In this document: positions 8,835 through 17,423 of the stretch, piece by piece
Layout of the letters: each line of letters begins with the position of its first letter
Position numbering within the stretch: position 1 is the first letter of the stretch
Notes under the pieces: model-generated
Databases searched by the model: none
What the model was told of the DNA's origin: nothing
The model's input: only the letters and a program-made list of their open reading frames with translations
From: JAFGMQ01 sp036733345
GTDB lineage: Bacteria > Desulfobacterota > DSM-4660 > Desulfatiglandales > Desulfatiglandaceae
Length of the DNA stretch: 64,000 nucleotides
Assembly (NCBI GenBank): GCA_036733345.1
Contig: DAINAR010000007.1
Coordinates: 1-64,000, forward strand
Reading direction: 5' to 3'
Translations under genes and position numbers: made by a program

Positions 8835-9118
8835 CAGATTAAACCCTCATACGCCTGGCGGATTAAACATCAGTTCATCGAGATCTAAATATAAATATAC
8901 CGCAAGGAGTAATATAAATTCATTCTTTTAAGCAGATAAAAATACAGACTCCTTTTAAAACCCTCACAGCCCGGAAATTCGATCAGCTTTGAAATTTATC
9001 ATAGGGCTATGTGCGGCGAGGAATCTGTTACTGTTTAACCTCAATTTCCCTCAAATCAACAGCAGATGATTTTCATTATTTTGCTTAATGATATGAAGTC
9101 CTGTTCGGTAAGTATATT

Positions 9119-10411
9119 TCAGGAGAATACCCTATCAAAAATATGATCAACATATTTCAAATGATAATCCAAATCAAATACCTCTTCAATTTCTTTTTCA
9201 GCAAGGTATTCTGTAATCTCGCTATCCTGCATAACCAGGTCCTTCAAATCCGTGCCGTTTTCCCAAACCTTCATGGCATTCCTTTGAACCATTACATATG
9301 CCTTCTGCCTATCAATGCCTTTCTCCGCAAGTTTGATGAGAAGCTGTTGGGAGAATATCAATCCATTTGTCTTTTCCAGATTCTCAATCATCCTGTCCTG
9401 ATGGACAACAAGATCCTTCAGAATTTTTGTTAAGCGATGAAGCATATAGTCTATAAGAATAGTGCTGTCAGGGCCAATTATCCTTTCAACGGATGAGTGG
9501 CTTATATCCCTTTCATGCCAAAGGGCAATATTTTCCATAGCAGCCATACAGTTTGATCTCACCAGACGAGAAAGGCCTGAAATGTTTTCACTTCCAACAG
9601 GGTTTTTTTTGTGGGGCATTGCTGATGAACCTTTTTGTCCCTTTGCAAAAGGCTCTTCAACCTCAAGGACTTCCGTCCTCTGAAGATGTCTTATCTCAAT
9701 AGAAATTTTTTCCAGTGTTCCAGCAAGGATCGCAAGACTTGTAAAGAACTGGGCATGGCGGTCACGTTGAATAATCTGAGTTGATATCGGAGCAGGTTTA
9801 ATGCCCAGTTTTTTACAGGTAAGTGTTTCTACATTTGGCGAAATGTTTGCAAAAGTACCCACAGCTCCGGACAGCTTTCCATGGCTGATAACTTCTTTTG
9901 CATCTTCCAGCCTTTTCAGATTACGTTCCATCTCAGAATACCAGACTGCCAATTTAAGGCCAAAAGTTATTGGCTCGGCATGAATTCCATGTGACCGGCC
10001 TATCATAACAGTGTCTTTGTATTCAATTGCTTTGGTTTTGATTATCTGAGCAACATCCTTTACACCCTGAATAATTAATTCCATTGCTTCCTTCAGCAAA
10101 AGAGCAAAACTTGTATCGAGGATATCGGAAGACGTTAGGCCCAAATGAATATATCTGGAATCAGGGCCAACATATTCTGCTACATTGGTCAGGAATGCAA
10201 TGACATCATGTTTTGTCTCTTCTTCAATTGCCAGTATTCGTTCAACGGAAAAAGCAGCTTTTTCTTTGATATTTTTAACAGCTTCCTTTGGAATAAGACC
10301 TTCCTGGGCCATCGCCTCACAGGCAGAAATTTCCACTTGGAGCCATTTCGCATATTTATTGTTGTCTTCCCATATTTGACCCATTTGAGGCCGCGTATAT
10401 CTGGTGATCAT
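9119..10411 (-). CDS. purB: Adenylosuccinate lyase
   Basis: A 430-aa cytosolic enzyme that cleaves adenylosuccinate to AMP and fumarate, and SAICAR to AICAR, in purine synthesis. The fumarase/aspartase superfamily signature SSAMPHKKNPVGSEN lies near residues 263-277. The first conserved region LTSSDILDT is near residue 95 and the second SHGIHAEP near residue 140. Length and N-terminus (MITRYTRPQMGQIW) match the short bacterial/archaeal PurB type found in Gram-positives and Desulfobacterota. ATG 10,411 is followed by a collinear domain. The upstream 140 bp to the divergent 10,551 gene probably hold promoters for both. Confidence 0.96.
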   Translation of the reverse strand: MITRYTRPQMGQIWEDNNKYAKWLQVEISACEAMAQEGLIPKEAVKNIKEKAAFSVERILAIEEETKHDVIAFLTNVAEYVGPDSRYIHLGLTSSDILDTSFALLLKEAMELIIQGVKDVAQIIKTKAIEYKDTVMIGRSHGIHAEPITFGLKLAVWYSEMERNLKRLEDAKEVISHGKLSGAVGTFANISPNVETLTCKKLGIKPAPISTQIIQRDRHAQFFTSLAILAGTLEKISIEIRHLQRTEVLEVEEPFAKGQKGSSAMPHKKNPVGSENISGLSRLVRSNCMAAMENIALWHERDISHSSVERIIGPDSTILIDYMLHRLTKILKDLVVHQDRMIENLEKTNGLIFSQQLLIKLAEKGIDRQKAYVMVQRNAMKVWENGTDLKDLVMQDSEITEYLAEKEIEEVFDLDYHLKYVDHIFDRVFS

Positions 10412-10550
10412 ATTGCAACTCCAATTTATTTGTAGCCATGGAAATAATTTGCTAATATAATATATAAGTTGGAAGTAAGTATATTTTTTTCATAAAATTT
10501 TTATGATAGTCTTTTTTTTTTATTTAGGCAAGTCTTTAGGGACAAGAATT

Positions 10551-13500
10551 ATGGATCCATCATATGACATTCCATCAGAGAATCTATCTCAACAGATATC
10601 TTTCCAGTTTATAAGACCTGATGAGTTCAAATCCCTTGGAATTGATCCAAGAGATATACCCTTGGGAACTATTGCAGCCCATAAACATCCGTGCCAGCTT
10701 CAGAGCAGATTTGGTGGAAATGCTTATGGGTTCGGTCTGTTCGAGGTCTATGATCAGCTAAGACAAAAAGATATCAGACTGCTTCAGACCATCAACTTTG
10801 AAAAGCCCAAAATCATTAAAAATCATTATAAAGAACTTAATGACATTTATAAAAGAATCGGTTTGCTCATAAGGTTTTCCAGTTTCGGAAGACCATATTA
10901 TTTGATTCCAGTTCATTTCCTGTCAAATACTTCCGTTAACATTAAGGCCAAGATTGATGAAATAAGTAAAATAATTGGATTTGAAACAGAAAAGAAACTG
11001 AAAGAATTTCGTCATATCGGAATCTTGTGCCATGAAGACGATATAATTCTCCATGAACTTTCTTCTCGATTTAAAGAGCATCGATTTGTTGTTTTAGATT
11101 CTCTTGATAGAATAAAAAACCTTGACCTCCAATTGGATCAGTTGATTCTGGCAAGAGACCCCTATGAAATTATTTTTACTGAAGACTTCAGTCCTCTTGC
11201 AAAGGAAAGATTGTCAAAGAAGCGACTGGATCAGTACGGTATATATATCCTTTGGAAATTATATAATCTGCTTAAGCCTGAAGGTGAATTTTTTATTATT
11301 TCGAGGTATTTTTCCCCTAAAACATACCTCTCAACCAGGATCATATTCAAGAGTAAAATGGAAGAAAAGCGTTTCCTGTTATTCACTCATTTTTTTAAGA
11401 CCAGGGTAAAATACAAGATAAAAGAACACAAAGTGAAAGTTAATGTATTCGACCTGCATAAATATCTCGGCAATAATTATGTGGAAAAAGAAATAGAGGA
11501 TATGCTTCTTGATGGTAAATTTTTGGAGGATATTTCAAATGAAGAGATAAACAATTTGCCATACCTGAATTTTAATTTCAGTGACTGGCCCTTTCTGAGT
11601 AACCAGGAAAGGACCTGGGAAAGGCTTTTTTCCATTTTTTTTGAAAAAAAATACTTCAGGCCAATAATTCCACAATCAATAAAGGATGAATGGGAGAAAA
11701 AAGTTTCCTTCGAAGCCTACACCCCGAATTTCATGATCAGCTATCTGGGGAAAAAACGGGATTTGAAAATCAATTCCCAGGAAGTAATCAGGGATGCTGA
11801 GGAATCGGGTTTGATAGGATTTTCAACCAGATTTCTGGCCGAGTATAGAGATTCATTTGATTATTTGATTCGAACACTCAGGGTGCTGCTTAAGCTCAGA
11901 AGAGGAAATTATCAAGGCTTGCCTCATAATTTTATTGACCGTCTTAAACAGCCATTAGAAAACAAAAACAGGAGATTCAGCAATTTAAACAATATTATCT
12001 CATTGACAACAAAGATAAGGAAACTTGAAAAGATCAGAGATTATCTTAATCCTGACAGGGTTGAAGGATCACGAACTAACATTCTCAAAAATATGGATGC
12101 ATTAGCTTTGTTCGGTTTCAGCAGTCAGGAACTGAAGGAGATATTTTATATTGTCGTAGGCCACACAACTTTAGGTCGCATCATAGCCGGGAAGATGAAT
12201 GAAAAGTCTTTAAAGCCTCTTTCAGACCTTGCAAGAACATTAGATCTCCAGGACGCGTTGAATCTCCTTCGTTATTGCAGGCTTATGACCATGGCCGAAA
12301 TGGAGTCCTCCAAACGATCTGAGCTGTCCCTGGAAGAGCTTGGTCAGCTTTTTGATACCTATGAATCAATCGTAAGAATTGTTACCGATCAAACACTTGA
12401 CTGGGATACACTTTTGGATGAGAAGACGGCTTCAATGGGCGGAGTCCACTTTAAAATTGTCCAGAAGCTTCTTAGAATGATGAACCGTTTTGAATTTCTC
12501 GATAACTGGCATACTTTAAAGGGAAAAGGTCAGATGGAGAAGGAGTCTCTGGCGGATTATGATGAGAGCAGATTGGCCAGGATAGAAGATGTTATAAAGC
12601 TCGAAAAAATTATAGATAAATTCGAAGAGATGTATCTGAAATCTGATCCCCTGCAATTACCGGTATTTTACAGGAAGTTCCTTGATATAGAATTCCATGG
12701 AACAGGTCGTCTTTTTGAAAGAATGAGTGGGGCGGACGTGTTTGTCCTGCTATGGATTACAGTTAATGTTGCCCAGGGTGAAGTCATTAATTTCAATCCT
12801 ATACTGGGCAATGTAGCATCGTCTGAAATCGATAAGCTTGTTATAAAGGTAGCAGACGAGGCAAGGCAGATAAATATTAATTACCTTGATCTGAATATTC
12901 TGAAGAGGTTCAGCGAACAGCTCTATCAAAACGGTTTTTCATTTGTGGTAGGCACAGGGTTTTTGTTGAAAATAGAGAAAGAATCTCGAGCAATTGAAAT
13001 TTCATATATGGATATGGATAAAAATATCAGAGAAATGGAGATTTTTAGCAGGGATATATCAGGTTTACCCTTATCAAGAATTTCCATCGGCAATCTGAAA
13101 AAAATTGAGACTCTTTTTTCCAACCTTGAGAATTTTTACCAGAGTCATATCAGGCTGCTTGATGACAAGAGATATTCTCTAAAGTTTCCCTCACGACAGA
13201 AAGAGTGGTTTACAAAAGTTCAAACACTCAGGGAATATTTAAGAAAAAATTTTTTTGAGGTAACTTTTTCCCCGAATTTTGTTTATACTGATCTTGACCT
13301 CTTATACAGTTATGCACCTTCTATTTTGAATTTTATACTTCCGGAATTCACTGAACTGGAAGATCTTGATCTTTCATCTAATTTATACCTGAAATCTCCT
13401 GTAACACAGTATATAATCAATGCTACAAAAAAGTTTCAGGCCCTTATCCGTCACGATAAAGAAAGCTTTCAGGACACCCACTTTTTACATAATCTGGCTC

Positions 13501-15251
13501 TGAGGGAATTCGGTCCTCTGGCAACAGGCATCGTAGGTGCCAGTGAACACCAGATTGAAGATCTTGAAAGGATTGTTGATCATTTAAAACAAAATAAGTC
13601 ACTGATAACTGCCCTCGTCTTGTCATTTATTTTTCAGGATATTGGCAGAGTGCCAATGCTCAGAGAAAAATACAAAGAAAGGATAAATCCCGCTTACCTC
13701 TCCCACGCAGGGGCCTTCATAATAGGAGAGGAAAAAATTGCTGAAAGATACCACTTTGATGAGAAAGGCAAGTCTTATCTTGTTTTTTTAATCAAGCATC
13801 ATGGTCTTCTTCACCATATCTTCCGTGGTGAGCTGTCGTTTTTTGCAATACAGGATGTGGTCGACGCCCAGGACAAAGATCTTTTTGATGCATTTTTTAT
13901 ATTCTGTTTCCTCTTATTGTCTTCAATAAGGCAAGATCTTCTGCTTGAAGATCTTGCCAGCCGGCTATTTCAAATAAGGAATTTGTGCCACAAAGTTATT
14001 GATGGATCAACTACTCCTGAAGAATATATGAATGCAATCTTTGCGCAGAGAGGGAGGCTGTTTTACGCACTGGAAGCATTTCATAGTCAAGGTCTCCCTG
14101 AAGGAATTTCGCCTTCAGAGTATTTGAAATCCAGCGTTGCGGAAAATGTGGATAAGACAAGGTCTATCAATGCCGGCAGGATGATTTTTTCGCTGGAACG
14201 GATTTTTAGATTAAAGGGTATCAGATATGTTGAATTTTCTGATCTTGTAAATCTTATGCTTAAGGTTCCTTTAAGATATATTTATAAAAAAAAGGTTCTT
14301 TCAAGTACAGGATACGATACTTTTGAAAAGGAGGTTTGTGATGCCCTTCGGATATACAAGACCTTTCAGAGTCTGGCTGAAGAGATCAGGCATTATATCC
14401 TGGAAAAGCTTGTTGGAGACAGGGTGAGAATCTTCGGTTATGAAAAAATTTGCGGCTATTTAAACCCTATTAATCAGGTCAAACTTCTTTTAATCAGCCT
14501 TCTGGGGTCAGAGAAACTCAATTCACATGAGGATCTGGTTTGCCTGAATTTTTTAAGCATGAGTGAGAAAATAGAGAAACGATATGAAGCTGTAAATAAG
14601 CACCTTGATACGGTTTCAATCGAGATGCTTTGGGACAATGAAAACCTCATAACTCAATTTTTTGAATCTGATTCAGGGTTGTTTTTAAGAAAAGATGCTT
14701 TCCCAACCGTTCTGACAATTGATTTCCAGGACAGCATAAATATAGATAAAATAATTTCATTTTTGAATACTATTACAGAAAGTAATAAGTTAAAAGATTA
14801 TTTTAATAACTGTCTCAAAGAGCTGAAGGCATATCAATTTTATACGGGAGACTATGAACTCCAGCTGGAGACAGCATATAGAATAAGAATGACTGAAATT
14901 GCCGAGCTGATGTTAAACCATACTAAAGAGCAGATGGATAAGATTAACAGTTTCGTGGAACTGCATAATCTGTTTGTAGACCTCATCAGGAGATCTGATG
15001 AAATCGGATTATCAGAGGATCAAAAGCATAGATTGAACGACCTTTATGAGCTAAGAAAAGACGGCCTGAAAAGGAATATGCTTACAGAAGTTAATAAGGC
15101 CCTTGAAACTGTAAATGATATCAAAGGCCTTAAGCTTTACTGGGATAAAAAGAAGTGGGACCTCCAGTGCAATCGACGATTTTTTGGTAAGGAGTTTGAA
15201 AATCTTATTGCCGAAAGGTTTGATGAAACAAACAAAAAATTAACAGCCTGA
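10551..15251 (+). CDS. Giant protein of unknown function with degenerate GlnD-like HD region
   Basis: A 1,566-aa soluble protein with no signal or membrane segment. ATG 10,551 is chosen because AGGGA lies eight bases upstream; an in-frame ATG at 10,503 has no site. The first 300 residues include stretches such as LKPEGEFFIISR that recall a Rossmann-fold methyltransferase, without a clear SAM-binding glycine loop. The middle is alpha-helical. Around residues 1,020-1,140 a sequence with FQDIGR, LSHAG and LIKHHGLLHH resembles the HD phosphohydrolase core of GlnD-type proteins, but the first His of the HD pair is Gln. The C-terminal 400 residues are helical. It stands alone between purB and hdrB. 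I do not recognise a characterised family. Roles in nucleotide signalling or RNA metabolism are only guesses. Confidence 0.7.
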   Translation: MDPSYDIPSENLSQQISFQFIRPDEFKSLGIDPRDIPLGTIAAHKHPCQLQSRFGGNAYGFGLFEVYDQLRQKDIRLLQTINFEKPKIIKNHYKELNDIYKRIGLLIRFSSFGRPYYLIPVHFLSNTSVNIKAKIDEISKIIGFETEKKLKEFRHIGILCHEDDIILHELSSRFKEHRFVVLDSLDRIKNLDLQLDQLILARDPYEIIFTEDFSPLAKERLSKKRLDQYGIYILWKLYNLLKPEGEFFIISRYFSPKTYLSTRIIFKSKMEEKRFLLFTHFFKTRVKYKIKEHKVKVNVFDLHKYLGNNYVEKEIEDMLLDGKFLEDISNEEINNLPYLNFNFSDWPFLSNQERTWERLFSIFFEKKYFRPIIPQSIKDEWEKKVSFEAYTPNFMISYLGKKRDLKINSQEVIRDAEESGLIGFSTRFLAEYRDSFDYLIRTLRVLLKLRRGNYQGLPHNFIDRLKQPLENKNRRFSNLNNIISLTTKIRKLEKIRDYLNPDRVEGSRTNILKNMDALALFGFSSQELKEIFYIVVGHTTLGRIIAGKMNEKSLKPLSDLARTLDLQDALNLLRYCRLMTMAEMESSKRSELSLEELGQLFDTYESIVRIVTDQTLDWDTLLDEKTASMGGVHFKIVQKLLRMMNRFEFLDNWHTLKGKGQMEKESLADYDESRLARIEDVIKLEKIIDKFEEMYLKSDPLQLPVFYRKFLDIEFHGTGRLFERMSGADVFVLLWITVNVAQGEVINFNPILGNVASSEIDKLVIKVADEARQININYLDLNILKRFSEQLYQNGFSFVVGTGFLLKIEKESRAIEISYMDMDKNIREMEIFSRDISGLPLSRISIGNLKKIETLFSNLENFYQSHIRLLDDKRYSLKFPSRQKEWFTKVQTLREYLRKNFFEVTFSPNFVYTDLDLLYSYAPSILNFILPEFTELEDLDLSSNLYLKSPVTQYIINATKKFQALIRHDKESFQDTHFLHNLALREFGPLATGIVGASEHQIEDLERIVDHLKQNKSLITALVLSFIFQDIGRVPMLREKYKERINPAYLSHAGAFIIGEEKIAERYHFDEKGKSYLVFLIKHHGLLHHIFRGELSFFAIQDVVDAQDKDLFDAFFIFCFLLLSSIRQDLLLEDLASRLFQIRNLCHKVIDGSTTPEEYMNAIFAQRGRLFYALEAFHSQGLPEGISPSEYLKSSVAENVDKTRSINAGRMIFSLERIFRLKGIRYVEFSDLVNLMLKVPLRYIYKKKVLSSTGYDTFEKEVCDALRIYKTFQSLAEEIRHYILEKLVGDRVRIFGYEKICGYLNPINQVKLLLISLLGSEKLNSHEDLVCLNFLSMSEKIEKRYEAVNKHLDTVSIEMLWDNENLITQFFESDSGLFLRKDAFPTVLTIDFQDSINIDKIISFLNTITESNKLKDYFNNCLKELKAYQFYTGDYELQLETAYRIRMTEIAELMLNHTKEQMDKINSFVELHNLFVDLIRRSDEIGLSEDQKHRLNDLYELRKDGLKRNMLTEVNKALETVNDIKGLKLYWDKKKWDLQCNRRFFGKEFENLIAERFDETNKKLTA

Positions 15252-15266
15252 TCCAGACTTCAAGCA

Positions 15267-16154
15267 CTATCCTTTATCATCTTCGAAGTATTTGCTCAGC
15301 AACTCCTTGGTCTTTACTACATTCATATTAAGGCCTAATTCCTTCCTGTCAAAACCCATTGCCATGCCCAGTACCTGTGTTAAATACAATACTGGAAGGT
15401 TATAGGTAATGCCATATTGTGATTCAATGCTCTTCTGGTTATCATCATACATAACCGAACAGAAAGGGCATACAAGACATATGGCATCAGCTCCGGCCTT
15501 GGAAATATCATCGAGTTTTTCTTTTGTTACAGAACCTGCTGTATTTTCGTCAACAGGGAGTAATGGGCCTCCGCAGCATCTTTTCTTATTTCTGTATTCC
15601 ACAACCTCTGCACCCGTCAGGGCAACCAGATCCTCAATGGATCTTGGGTCTTCTACATCCTCAAACCCATCATAAATTTCAGAGGGTTTAATATAATGGC
15701 AACCATAGTGTGCAGCAAGTTTCAGATCACTCAAGTCCTTTGTGAAATGCTCTTTGATTTTCTCCTTATCAATGTCTTCATACAGGATACGCGCGAGATG
15801 CATGACTTTAACACCTCCACGATATTCCATTCCGGCCTTGGCCAGTTCTTTATTAATTTCTTCTCTTGCCGGACCGTCCACCGATAATTTGTGCGCCACT
15901 TCCGTCAATGCCGAAGCACATGAGCTGCATAATGTCAAGATATTCAGATTTCTGTCCTGAGCCAGGCAGAGATTGTATGCCGCCATGGTTTCAGCTGCCA
16001 GTATGTCACTGGACTTTATAGGAAAGCCACAGCAAATGAATTCATCTACATTTACAAGTTCAATATTCAATTTTTCTGCGACCTTTCTGGCAGAAAGTTC
16101 ATAATTTCTGGCTCTTGCTGGTATAGTACATCCTAAAAAAAATGCATATTTCAT
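15267..16154 (-). CDS. hdrB: Heterodisulfide reductase subunit B-like (HdrB), CCG domains
   Basis: A 295-aa soluble protein with two CCG domains that bind the non-cubane [4Fe-4S] clusters of HdrB. The first is built from Cys9, CCG at 42-44 (FICCGFP) and CSSC near residue 77. The second uses the Cys at AAHYGCHY, RCCGGPLL near 195 and VCPFC near 230. This subunit holds the disulfide-reducing site. In sulfate reducers the acceptor is not coenzyme M/B and may be a DsrC-type or other thiol. The start has GAGG nine bases upstream. It follows hdrC on the same strand after a 162-bp gap and is divergent from hdrA-flxDCBA. The protein ends 15 bases from the convergent 1,566-aa gene. Confidence 0.9.
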   Translation of the reverse strand: MKYAFFLGCTIPARARNYELSARKVAEKLNIELVNVDEFICCGFPIKSSDILAAETMAAYNLCLAQDRNLNILTLCSSCASALTEVAHKLSVDGPAREEINKELAKAGMEYRGGVKVMHLARILYEDIDKEKIKEHFTKDLSDLKLAAHYGCHYIKPSEIYDGFEDVEDPRSIEDLVALTGAEVVEYRNKKRCCGGPLLPVDENTAGSVTKEKLDDISKAGADAICLVCPFCSVMYDDNQKSIESQYGITYNLPVLYLTQVLGMAMGFDRKELGLNMNVVKTKELLSKYFEDDKG

Positions 16155-16316
16155 AAACTTATTCCTCAGATATATTTATTATTATCTTTGAAACTCATAG
16201 CATCCCTGCTTTTATTAAGGGATTTGGTTGTCAACAATAAAAAATCAGTATAATTGACTACGAGCAGAGATTATCCCTTGTGCATAAACTGCCAGCCTGA
16301 TATTCCCATATAGCTA

Positions 16317-16787
16317 TTACTGTGGAAACAGTTTTTCTACAACTGGACACGAAGTCGGAACCGGAGGCAATCCTGCTTTGTTTCGCTTTTTGTTATCAAA
16401 ATCGTCAATTGGATAAATTCGGCCTTCGCCTTTTATAAGTTCATTTTGAGCTCGTATACCTGAAGGGGCATGGCCTTCTTTAAATGCCATATTTTTCAGA
16501 ACAGTCATTAGTTCTGTTATGCTTACACCCTGCGGGCATCTTTCCTGACAGGCATAACAGCTCGAGCAAAGCCAAATAAAGTCGCTTTTGAAAATCTCGT
16601 TTTTAAACCCATAAAGGACAAGTCGAATAATACGCCTTGGATTAAAAGTTTCGTTAACTGCAGCAATTGGACAACTTGCTGTACAGGTGCCACAGGTATA
16701 GCAGGCGGCAAAATTATCTCCCCCAGGCTGTTTAGCCAGCTCATTCCTGAAATTCGGGTCTGCTTGCTCCAGGTTAAAATTTTCCAT
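16317..16787 (-). CDS. hdrC: Heterodisulfide reductase subunit C-like ferredoxin (HdrC)
   Basis: A 156-aa soluble protein with two [4Fe-4S] motifs, CYTCGTCTASCP (about residues 30-41) and CSSCYACQERCP (about 75-86). It passes electrons from HdrA to HdrB. The reading frame can start at TTG 16,790 or ATG 16,787. The latter is preferred, with a run of G residues (AGGGGGG) just upstream. It lacks the membrane anchor of DsrMK- or HdrDE-type complexes, so it belongs to the cytosolic HdrABC type. hdrB follows on the same strand. Confidence 0.9.
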   Translation of the reverse strand: MENFNLEQADPNFRNELAKQPGGDNFAACYTCGTCTASCPIAAVNETFNPRRIIRLVLYGFKNEIFKSDFIWLCSSCYACQERCPQGVSITELMTVLKNMAFKEGHAPSGIRAQNELIKGEGRIYPIDDFDNKKRNKAGLPPVPTSCPVVEKLFPQ

Positions 16788-17423
16788 CAAACCCCCTTGT
16801 TTCCTTACGATTAAACTATAATACTTCTTGGATGTCTCAAAATTTCGTGATTTATAATTTTATGGGCTTTTATTTAAATATGTATTTGCGGCTCCGCTAT
16901 AATCATACTGCCGCAGGCATATACTAATCAGATATTACGAAGCACACAATAATGGTGAAACATGTTAGCTGTAATACAGCTATTTTGCAACACCAAAAAA
17001 TATACTTTAATATCATTCGCTTACAGGAATATACCCGTTGGTCTTACATTAAATTTATTTGCTGCAAGATCCTTCTCTTTTTTCAGTTTATCTCCAATAT
17101 CATTTACAATTCTATTCTGCAACTGTAAAAACGACAAATCAGGTGACAATTACAAACAGATTTTTCATATTCCTCCCAGGTATAAGATTTTTAAAGGGGA
17201 TTTCACTATTCAAAATGTAACTTTTTGATAGTTTATTGAAAAGCCGGGACGAAATTTCTTGACAACACAGCGGTTGCAAAAGTATTAATTTTACCGTTAC
17301 AATAATAGAAAAAATTTTGTTTTATTGTGGCTTAATTTAAGTTCGAAGCTATACAAATAATTTTATTTGTGTATATCTAAGTTTAATGTGTTCAGTAGAA
17401 TTATTGCCAGAGGGAGTTTTTTT
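16788..17423. promoter_or_regulatory. Divergent hdrCB / hdrA intergenic region
   Basis: About 636 bp of AT-rich sequence between hdrC (-) and hdrA (+). It must hold promoters for both units. The best candidate for hdrA is TTGACA at 17,259-17,264 with TATTAA at 17,283-17,288, an 18-base spacer. An open frame at 16,962-17,228 has no protein-like character and is rejected. No obvious operator palindrome is seen, but the length leaves room for regulators or a long leader. Confidence 0.45.
17259..17288 (+). promoter_or_regulatory. Candidate sigma-70 promoter for hdrA-flx
   Basis: A perfect TTGACA -35 element is followed after 18 bases by TATTAA. Transcription would start about 125 bases before the hdrA ATG, giving a moderate leader. 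It was found by eye, and many AT-rich sites could score by chance. Confidence 0.4.

Larger units (their letters stand above)
8619..9118. other. Repeat-rich intergenic region
   Basis: About 500 bp without a credible gene. The left half holds family A repeat copy 2 and a run of small hairpins (listed separately). The right half (8,900-9,118) is AT-rich and featureless. An open frame over 8,587-8,931 exists, but it is made of repeat sequence and is not called as a gene. This region separates two - strand genes, so it contains the promoter of the 7,812-8,618 gene and the end of the purB transcript. I see no clear U-tract terminator. Confidence 0.5.

Noticed and set aside
8587..8931. A 114-aa open frame on + in the repeat region
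   Set aside because: It consists of palindromic repeat sequence, overlaps the start of the - strand gene and has no homology-like features.
16962..17228. An 88-aa open frame in the divergent hdr region
   Set aside because: Composition is random, no start signal is seen, and it lies in the promoter region.
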